NCBI RefSeq assembly: GCF_000003815.2
Contig: NW_023365765.1
Coordinates: 87,631-151,630, forward strand
Length of the DNA: 64,000 bases
Direction of reading: 5' to 3'
DNA from: Branchiostoma floridae
Taxonomy: Eukaryota; Chordata; Leptocardii; Amphioxiformes; Branchiostomatidae
In this document: one piece after another, positions 57,343 to 64,000 of the stretch
Layout: every line of letters starts with the position of its first letter
Numbering within the stretch: position 1 is the stretch's first letter
The notes under the pieces: generated by a model
Database searches by the model: none
Told to the model about the DNA's origin: nothing
Seen by the model: only the letters and a program-made list of their open reading frames with translations
Position numbers and translations under genes: made by a program

Positions 57343-60300
57343 GTGGGAGTTTCATAATAAATCGTATTTGGCTGATACACAGAAGGGGGTGGGGCGGTGA
57401 TATTCCTTTGTTATGATACCGATTTGTTGTCGTTTCGCGCCCACCTATTCCATGTGATGAAGTTTAGACATATACCTATGTGCTCGGTTTCTGTGTTGGT
57501 TTCCAGATAAATAATTGTTCCAAGATTTCCTGGAAATTACTTTTTGGCTGTGCTGTTCAACAGTTTCGACAGAGTCTTGAATAATTTTGAATGATGTCAT
57601 TATGACGTACTCCCTGTTCCCCAGTTCATCCACTGGAGGATGATGACATCAGAGGAGGAGCAGACCTTCAAAGAGTGTGAAAACGAGAGGTTCTGGACAA
57701 GATGTGAGTAAATGTTTGATATGTTTCATCGGGTGTTGACATCATCATTTATGAGATTTAGACTCAGGTTCAATGGCTGGTAGACCTGAGTCAGGTCAGC
57801 TGAAAAAAATTTATCTCTACAATGCAATAACAGATAAATTATGGTAGGATTGGCCAGTTGGGCCAATCGTAAAGAATTACGCATATAAAGATTGACCCGT
57901 GACCTCCACTTGTGTAACATCCACTGCGTGGATGGCTGGGCTCTTTTCTCATCGATCGCGACTGAATTCAAAGCCTGTAAGACTGCTTTGTAGACTGAAA
58001 GGTAAAAATTTAAAAATTTCTGTCGGCTCCTTAAAATTGTCCTACTAGTAGCCTGGTATTCATCCCCATTGCAGCTCTATTGTGTCTCTTTGTCCCTCTG
58101 CAAAGAAACCCATTTTTGGAGAACATGAAAGAGATGTGCCCGCTACAGTAGGAAATAAGATTGATCAGCATCAGATTGTTTTATTTAGAAGATGTGGTAA
58201 CACAGAGTTTCTTCTCATTCCCAGCTGTTCCCTTCATGATTGGAGTGTCGGCCATAACTGCAGTCCTGTCCAGAAGAGCAAGTGAGTCTATGTTGATCCT
58301 AACTAAAGAAGGACAATAATGGTGGGACCGCGTAGTGCAGTGGCAGTATGTTCGGCTCGGGACCGAGAGGTCTCGGGTTTGAATCCGACTGCCGTGCTAC
58401 CGATCTTGTGCCCTTGGGAAAGGCACTTTACACGACTTTCCTCACTTAACTCAGGTGAAAATTAGTACTTAGCTTCGGCTAGGGTCGTCCCTCGGATAGC
58501 ATGTTAAATGGAGGTCCTGTGTCTGGGAGAGCCATACCCCAGGCATGTTAAATAACCCCCACACGTGCGATGGTGCAAAATCCTTCCGTCTAGAATTGGT
58601 GATTCTCTACAAATCTCCCAGACTCCAGGAAGAATAGTGACATATCAGTCACTAATGAACGTCTGTATAACCAAACGAAACCAAACCAAAGATTCTATTT
58701 ACAAGACTCTTAGTCTTAGAGAAGACGTAGACTCTAGAAGACCTCATGTCTAGCAATATATCTGTGTGTTATATGTCATGATGACCCAACACCTTCTTTC
58801 CTCTCCCATAGAATACAATCTCTGGCAGAAAGCAATATGCCAGTATGGTGAGTACTAACATGTTCTTCAGAATTATAAAAATAGTTACTGTATTTATAGC
58901 AGAAGCAGACCTGTAATAATCCAAACCTCAAGCCATCATTTCAGAATGGTTAGTTTACCTCTATAGTAGTGGAAAATACTTCCAGGAAGGATCACTGTTG
59001 TGTGATGCAAGTCGTGATTACTGTATTATGGCTAAAGTTGATCCAATGTAGTGTAGACCTAGGTTGCATTTGGCCAAATTTGTAGTATTTTCAGTATTCT
59101 GCTACATGTACATATACAATTAGATACACTGACTGTGTGATAATCACTGTAGACTCAGTTATTAGAATGTAGTGTAGGTCTAGCCTGGCCAAATTCTAGC
59201 ATATTTTTCAGTTACAAAAATAAGTACACTGTCTGCACTTGTATTTGCTCTAGCCGCCCTGACGGTAGGCCGAGACCTGGGCCACTTCACGTACTGGTAC
59301 CTTGAGCACGAGCACTGGGCAGAGAGGTTCATGCACCTGCAGGGGTCGACCTACGGGGAGGCGTTGCGCAGGAGGGACTGCCAGCTCCAGAGGTCAGGGG
59401 GCAAAGGCCAGAAAATATCTGTATCTGTATAGATAGTATTGTTTGGACCCCCGCCAGTTGTACTGGTGCACATGAGCATTGGGACTCTGGGGTACTGGCG
59501 GTCATTCTGTTGTGTATGGAATGAAAGTCATGAATAGCCTGGTATCCAGCCATAATTTAGCTCCCGAGTCTCTTCTCTCCTCTTTGCTTAATTGCAAAGA
59601 GAAGAGAAGAGACTCAGGAACTAAATTACGGCTGGATACCAGGCTATTAAAGTCATGAATACATGTGAGTTGCAGTCAGACAAGTTATATGTGTCTCATC
59701 CATGCTTTCTAGTGTGAGGGGCTTGTGCAATCAACATGTTTAACAGTGAAACTGTTCCTTGCGGGCATGCAGCATGACAGCAGTTGATAGCAATGGGCAT
59801 TGTTATACTTTTATAGGCAGCACAACAGCTGAATAAGTGGCCAAAGAAGATGCTAACCAATCTGCTGGTTGAGAAGTTGAGAAAAAATTCTGTTGTCCTG
59901 ATCTCTTGCTTTCACTTATTTTGTCCTTTTCCTTTTCAGATGGTATCCCAATGGAGCTCCCCCCATCCCCAGGAACCTGCTCTACACCAGAAAAGAGACC
60001 CCCTCCCCCCTGCCTCCTCCATTACCCCCCTCCCCCTCTCCACATCTTATTACAGCATTGCCGCACACACAAGAGGAAAGTATACACGTGCCACAAGTTC
60101 CATCTGACATTGATGAGAAATACACAGACTACACGATCGAGTACAACTCTCCACTTTTCACTTCTTCCACCCTGGATGAAACAATTGATCTTGATGAAAA
60201 GGAAACAACTATAGAAGAAGAGGACAATCACCCAGAAGTCACCATCGCCTTATCAGATGATGATGATGACAAGAATGATCAGTCAGACCCATCATCCCTT

Positions 60301-60578
60301 TCACCATCTTTCCCATCATCCCCTCCACTAGCCGTCCCATCATCCTCTCCCCCAGCATTCCCATCATCCTCTGTTCACTGGGATGAAGATGACGCGACAT
60401 TGTATGAAAAGGATGGAACAATTCACAAAGATGATGCAACAATTCATGAAGATGATGCAACAATTCAAGAAGAACATGTGTTATCTGATGATTCTTCTGC
60501 TGTGACTGAAGACACTGAAGATATTTTACCAGAGAAAGGCAAGTACACCACAAGTCTTGTGTTTTTATTCAAACCACT

Positions 60579-60620
<42 letters not shown>

Positions 60621-61102
60621 CGTATGCAGAGCGTAGCATATGGCCTCTATTACCTTTGCAAGGCTCTGCTAAACTCAGGCTGAGGTTTCCACTTCAATCT
60701 GTGGGTGTGGCGATGGGAGATTGGACGACGGTTGCAGGCCTGAGAAGCTACTAGCCGGACTACTGCACATTTGGCGACTTTGGCCCCTAACCAGCTGTTA
60801 GCCAATTAGAGTGTCAGCTTTTAACTAAAGAAGACATGATGTAGGCAATGCTCTAATTGTCTGACAGCTACAGGTTAGAGGCAACGCCCACAAAAGTGGA
60901 TACCTTAGCCCAGTTTTGTACACCTACTGAAGTTATATTGTGTAGCTTTCAAACTGTGGCATTAATAACTTAGCATAGTAAAATACTGAACTACTTTTAA
61001 ATTAGTACAAAATTTTAGATGTTTGTTTATTTTTCCTCCATAGAAAAGAAGAGGAACATATACGGAGACATCATAGAAGAGGATATACAAAGTGAGAGAT
61101 AG
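57190..61102 (+). CDS. OCIA domain-containing protein, 7 coding exons, complete
   Basis: Exons 57190-57342, 57625-57703, 58225-58281, 58812-58847, 59254-59392, 59940-60538 and 61044-61102 join in frame to 373 codons. Residues about 57-145 form an OCIA domain: SEEEQTFKECENERFWTRS (family pattern TxEExRVxxECxxESFWxRx), then a hydrophobic helix (VPFMIGVSAITAVL) and GHFTYWY. Vertebrate OCIAD1/2 are mitochondrial/endosomal membrane proteins; OCIAD1 has been linked to respiratory complex III and STAT3 signalling. The last residues, RNIYGDIIEED, recall the NKYGD tail of OCIAD1. Between lies a ~200-residue Pro/Ser/Asp/Glu-rich extension. The start is chosen at MAEFDF after the 5' UTR exon; an upstream in-frame ATG at 57,088 lies in the inferred intron. 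Confidence 0.85.
57625..57703 (+). CDS. OCIAD exon 2 (start of OCIA domain)
   Basis: Acceptor TTCCCCAG, donor GAT|GTGAGT, phase 0 to 1. Carries SEEEQTFKECENERFW, the diagnostic OCIA signature. Confidence 0.9.
58225..58281 (+). CDS. OCIAD exon 3 (membrane helix)
   Basis: Phase 1 to 1, VPFMIGVSAITAVLSRRA, acceptor ATTCCCAG, donor CAA|GTGAGT. Confidence 0.85.
58321..58565 (+). repeat. tRNA-derived SINE in OCIAD intron 3
   Basis: The head has tRNA promoter boxes (CGTAGTGCAGTGG; GGGTTTGAATCC) at normal spacing. The body has CTTGGGAAAGGCACTTTACA, TTTCCTCACTT and CTTCGGCTAGGG. Fragments of the same body occur at 24,350-24,480 and near 33,200. Confidence 0.8.
58812..58847 (+). CDS. OCIAD exon 4
   Basis: Thirty-six bp, phase 1 to 1, YNLWQKAICQY, acceptor TCCCATAG, donor ATG|GTGAGT. 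Confidence 0.75.
59254..59392 (+). CDS. OCIAD exon 5
   Basis: Forty-five codons, phase 1 to 2: ALTVGRDLGHFTYWYLEHE, then EALRRRDCQLQ. Acceptor TGCTCTAG, donor CAGAG|GTCAGG. Confidence 0.85.
59533..59648. mobile_element. Foldback MITE with 9-bp target duplication
   Basis: AATAGCCTGGTATCCAGCC and its inverse GGCTGGATACCAGGCTATT bound a near-perfect 116-bp hairpin. AAAGTCATG flanks it on both sides (59,524-59,532 and 59,649-59,657). In OCIAD intron 5. A diverged relative is at 36,343-36,475. Confidence 0.9.
59940..60538 (+). CDS. OCIAD exon 6 (low-complexity extension)
   Basis: 199 codons. Pro-rich start (PLPPPLPPSPSP), then acidic (LSDDDDDKNDQSD), a SFPSSPPLAVPSSSPP tract, and repeats of DDATIHE type (DDATLYEKDGTIHKDDATIH). 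Acceptor TTTTCAG. The donor is AAAG|GCAAGT, a GC-AG site. Confidence 0.85.
60580..60615. repeat. (AT)n microsatellite
   Basis: About 17 AT units just inside the GC-AG intron. Confidence 0.9.
61044..61102 (+). CDS. OCIAD exon 7 (terminal)
   Basis: Acceptor CTCCATAG, then KKRNIYGDIIEEDIQSER and TAG. The frame only works if exon 6 ends at the GC donor. Confidence 0.8.
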
Positions 61103-61377
61103 CCTCCAGCAAGGACTGTGTGTTGAGTTGACAGTTTTCCAGTGTTGCGCAATGGTCTTGCATCTGGACAGCTTTCCAGTTGGTGGCAAACCCATTACTG
61201 AAACTTTAGGGAAAGAATCTATTAAGGAGAGTCACATGTGCAGGTGTGAATCACAACCTATAGTACTTTTCAGAACTCTGAGATTTGGGTTGTTGTCCTT
61301 CTATATGAGGCCGAGGGTCTTGAGACAGTGAATGTAGAATTTCAGAGGGGCTAGTAAGAACAGAAACAAACAAACAT

Positions 61378-61455
61378 GCCGACACCCGGGATTGAACCTG
61401 GGTTGGCAGATTACAAATCCAGCATGCTTGTAACCGGTGTGGCCACAAAAGCTCA
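61378..61455 (-). repeat. tRNA-like sequence, degenerate
   Basis: The minus strand has GCATGCTGGATTTGTAATC and GGTTCAATCCCGGGTGTCGG, like the 3' two-thirds of a tRNA with TGT in the anticodon position. The 5' acceptor strand and D arm do not pair, so it is a tRNA pseudogene or SINE head. Confidence 0.55.
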
Positions 61456-61834
61456 GAGCTCCTTAGCAAGGACGGTAGGTGGTACTTGAATCCCTCTGTT
61501 ACACAGTGATCCACGGTCTGGAATGCATGCCATGATACAAGATGCTACACTATTCTTCTCAAGAAAGGGTTACTTATATTGGCTCAAACCAATCCCTTCC
61601 CAACAGTTAGTACCTACATGTAATGCCTACTTGATGCACAGGTGTATTACTATACTGCATTGTAGTTTCAAGCTAATTGGAGAGAATATATCTTGATCAT
61701 CCATGACAAAATCATCTATTGTTGTCAAAATGTATAAGAATGCCGGTATGCAAACTTGCATAGTGTGTCTCCTTCGAGATATGACCAATTACAGTATGTT
61801 GTCTAAAGCATAAGAAATGTCTTGAAAGAAAATG

Positions 61835-61840
61835 AATAAA
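61835..61840 (+). promoter_or_regulatory. Candidate OCIAD poly(A) signal
   Basis: AATAAA 733 bp past the OCIAD stop codon. Usage unproven. Confidence 0.4.
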
Positions 61841-61894
61841 CCTACTATACTAAGAGACCTACTAAACTGGTGATACATGAACGCCTTCTTGAGT

Positions 61895-61968
61895 TACTGG
61901 AAATGCATTAAACTTTGCGGGGATTTGATTTCGCGATAGCGGGAAAATGGAATGTTCGCAGTGGTTTG
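61895..61968. mobile_element. MITE family A, end fragment
   Basis: TACTGGAAATGCATTAAACTT, GGATTTGATTTCGCGATAGC, TTCGCAGTGG match one arm. Confidence 0.7.
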
Positions 61969-61989
61969 TGAAAAATTACGCATTTATGG

Positions 61990-62190
61990 CTTTAATGGAA
62001 TTTCTGCTCCAGCAGTACCAAGGTCACATACCAGGGGGCCCAAAATTGACCTTGACCTTCGTCTTGTTCTCAACACCTACCCACATCCCAAATGTCATCG
62101 TAATCCATCCTGAGGTTCTTGAGTTGTGCTGACCACAAATATCCGGGAACACAAACAGACACACACAGACAGACACATCCAAAACTATAT
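61990..62190 (-). repeat. Dispersed repeat family E
   Basis: Minus-strand copy: CAGCAGTACCAAGGTCACAT, TGTGCTGACCACAAATAT and (ACAG)n. Between OCIAD and the THAP exons. Confidence 0.65.
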
Positions 62191-62240
62191 CTCAATTTTT
62201 CATGGAGACTAAAAGTGCGACTTGGGACAGCCGACGGCGA

Positions 62241-62267
62241 ATGCAAATGAGATTCAAATGATATGCA
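62241..62267 (+). promoter_or_regulatory. Octamer-like promoter motif, copy 1
   Basis: ATGCAAAT (canonical octamer, POU-factor site) in a 27-bp block that recurs at copy 2 with few changes (ATGYAAATGAGAT, AAATGATATGCA). It is 82 bp before the THAP ATG. Regulatory role inferred. Confidence 0.45.
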
Positions 62268-62322
62268 TGACGTCTAACCAGTGACTCGCTGCCCACTCTT
62301 TCTTCTCCCCGTGTCCATTGTA

Positions 62323-62730
62323 ATGGCGTCTTGTACTACAGCTCGTGTCAAAACAACACCCACCGGAAATTATTGTGTCGCAGGAGGCCCAAACGGTGTT
62401 AGCTGTAAGAATGGTCAGTCTACGAGGGGGATATCAATGCACAGATTCCCCAAAGTTAAACATGACGGAACTGAGGCTGACAAAAAGAGGCAGAAAACAA
62501 GAAAGCTTTGGATCAAGTTTGTTGAGAGGCATCGTCCTGGTTTTAAACCTAAGTCCGCGACATCTTCCTTGTGCTCGGCTCACTTCGAGCCCTCCTGCTT
62601 CACCACGAACCTTGAGATTGCGGAGCGCTGTGGAATGTCGAGAAGGCTTGTCCGAGGAGCAGTTCCCACTATTGACACAGCTGGTCTGCCGACTCCAAGT
62701 GTCCCAGTCACAGAACGCGCGCGTAGACGG
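62323..62730 (+). CDS. THAP-domain first exon, copy 1
   Basis: 136 codons from MASCTTARV to ERARRR, donor CGG|GTGAGT, phase 0. THAP-type C2CH zinc finger: Cys18, Cys28 (CVAGGPNGVSC, wider than the usual CxAxxC spacing), HRFPK, Trp63, RHRPGF, then CSAHF (Cys84, His87) and GAVPTID. THAP domains bind DNA and derive from P-element-like transposases. Later exons lie beyond the window. The 253 bp before copy 2 have no coding exon, so this exon must splice past copy 2. Confidence 0.85.
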
Positions 62731-62905
62731 GTGAGTTCGATACAGTTAAAGTTTACATGAATTTGATGAAATGAGATTGAAAACTTGTGATTTTGTATGA
62801 TTTTCTAACGATTCAAGATGTTATTTTCCTTGTGATTAAAATAACATATATCTAAGTTATGTTGAAACGCCTTCAAAGAATGCGATTTGGGGCATCCTAC
62901 GGAGA

Positions 62906-62932
62906 ATGTAAATGAGATGTAAATGATATGCA
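62906..62932 (+). promoter_or_regulatory. Octamer-like promoter motif, copy 2
   Basis: ATGTAAATGAGATGTAAATG and ATATGCA, 78 bp before the copy-2 ATG. A diverged duplicate of the block at 62,241-62,267. Confidence 0.4.
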
Positions 62933-62983
62933 GTCGTCACAGTGATTACTCGCTTTCCGCTTCGTCTAGCTCCCACTTTAAGT

Positions 62984-63397
62984 ATGGCGTCTTGTACTAC
63001 ACCTCGTGTTAGATCTAAACCCTGCAAACCCGGCGGAAGGTACTGTGTCGCAGGAGGCCCAAATGGCGTCGGTTGTAAGAATGGTCAGTTTACGGAGGGC
63101 ATATCTCTACACCAATTCCCTCGAGTTAAAAATGACGGAACTGAGGCTGATAAAGAGAGGAAGAATACAAGAAAGCTGTGGATCAAGTTTGTGGGGAGGC
63201 ATCGTCCTGGTTTTAAACCTTCCGCGGCGTCTTCCTTGTGCTCTACACACTTCGAGGACTCGTGCTACTACATGAACCGTGAGATTGCGGAGAGATGTGG
63301 GATTAGGAGGCAGCTTTCCTCAGGAGCAGTTCCAACCATAGACACTGCTGGTGTGCCGAAAACAACAGTCCCTGCCACAGACCGCACGCGGAGAAGG
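62984..63397 (+). CDS. THAP-domain first exon, copy 2
   Basis: 138 codons, MASCTTPRV to DRTRRR, donor AGG|GTGAGT, phase 0. Same finger (CVAGGPNGVGC, HQFPR, RHRPGF, CSTHF, GAVPTID). It differs from copy 1 by substitutions and small in-frame indels, with the frame intact, so it is probably functional. Confidence 0.85.
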
Positions 63398-63473
63398 GTG
63401 AGTTGGATCGGGGTCAGTGGTACCGCGGCCGCCAGGTCAGATCAGGTCAAGGGGCGGTTTGGGGGTTTTCGAG

Positions 63474-63691
63474 TACTGTAAATGCAGAAATATTCGCGGT
63501 GGATTAATGTTCGCGGTTTTCGCGGTGACCACTTCACCGCGAACTTAAAACCACCGCGAATATTTTTCTATAATGGTATTAGACTGCAGTCTATGGTGTT
63601 ACCGCGAAATTAAAACCACCGCGAAAAGTTGTTTTTCCCGCTACCGCGAAATTAAATCCCCGCGAACTTAACGTTAAATGCATTTGCAGTA
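63474..63691. mobile_element. MITE family A, full copy
   Basis: TACTGTAAATGCAGAAATA start, AAATGCATTTGCAGTA end. About 76 bp inside the intron after THAP copy 2. Confidence 0.85.
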
Positions 63692-63888
63692 TTGCAGAGC
63701 AGCTGCGCCTCCTTACAGAAATCATTTGAATTTCAGTATCGAAAAATGTACACCCATCGTAAAAACTAAGCGGTATACTAACATTGTAACAGCTTTTGTC
63801 AAGATGTGGCCATGGCTTTGTAGAATTTTCACATGAGATAGCTTTATTTTGCACAACAGTTGTACAAGTATACAAAAGTAACGGGTTC

Positions 63889-64000
63889 CGCACTGGTGTT
63901 CCAGTGCTGAATCAATGGGTCGAACTGGCCTCAGCACTGGTTTTCCAGTGCTGAAGAAACGTCAGAACTGGTTTTCCAGTGCTGAACGGTCTTGTTCCAG
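63889..64000. repeat. CTGGTTTTCCAG palindromic tandem repeat
   Basis: Three imperfect units of ACTGGTNTTCCAGTGCTGAA (63,893, 63,943, 63,968), each with an inner CTGG...CCAG dyad, continuing past the window edge. Function unknown. Confidence 0.75.

Noticed and set aside
60239-60553. 104-codon minus frame (His/Leu-rich)
   Set aside because: It is the reverse complement of the acidic DDATIHE repeats in OCIAD exon 6.
61378-61455. tRNA-Thr-like gene on the minus strand
   Set aside because: The T arm and part of the anticodon arm fit, but the acceptor stem and D arm do not pair. Treated as a tRNA-derived repeat.

Overview
The window is metazoan nuclear DNA. Genes are split into small exons with GT-AG introns, and the space between is packed with short inverted-repeat transposons. 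No bacterial, organellar or viral gene, CRISPR array or rRNA was seen. The mix of galaxin-type dicysteine repeats, thrombospondin type-1 (TSP1) modules, atypical THAP domains and repeated foldback elements suggests an invertebrate deuterostome. A lancelet (Branchiostoma) is my best guess; this is inference, not proof. Almost none of the long single-frame ORFs is a gene. The genes below were assembled by hand from splice sites and reading phase.

Region 1-33,580 (minus strand) is one large gene running off the left edge of the window. Eighteen exons join in frame into at least 926 codons. In order they encode a signal peptide, seven exons of galaxin-like CxxCG/CCG/CC repeats, three low-complexity linker exons, and five TSP1 repeats with one more linker exon between the first two. 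One galaxin exon (16.4-16.6 kb) has been partly duplicated, and a foldback transposon with a perfect 9-bp target duplication sits exactly on the duplication junction. Introns hold many MITEs, a 22-bp minisatellite carrying 14 CACGTG sites, a piggyBac-like element and a triplicated ~300-bp repeat.

Region 33.6-45.3 kb has no gene I can support. It holds a pogo/Tigger-like element, a GC-rich DNA transposon and several foldback elements. Region 45.3-50.4 kb (minus) is a four-exon gene tentatively like vertebrate C2orf72. Its main exon carries an in-frame TAG. Region 53.8-56.25 kb (minus) contains the 5' exons of an unrecognised small gene, divergent from the next gene.

Region 56.95-61.84 kb (plus) is a complete seven-coding-exon OCIA-domain gene (OCIAD family, 373 codons). 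It has a 5' UTR exon, a YY1-like promoter motif, an unusual GC-AG last intron and a long acidic/proline-serine C-terminal extension. Region 62.2-63.4 kb (plus) holds two tandem THAP-domain first exons, each with its own copy of a promoter motif. They look like alternative first exons of a gene that continues beyond the right edge.
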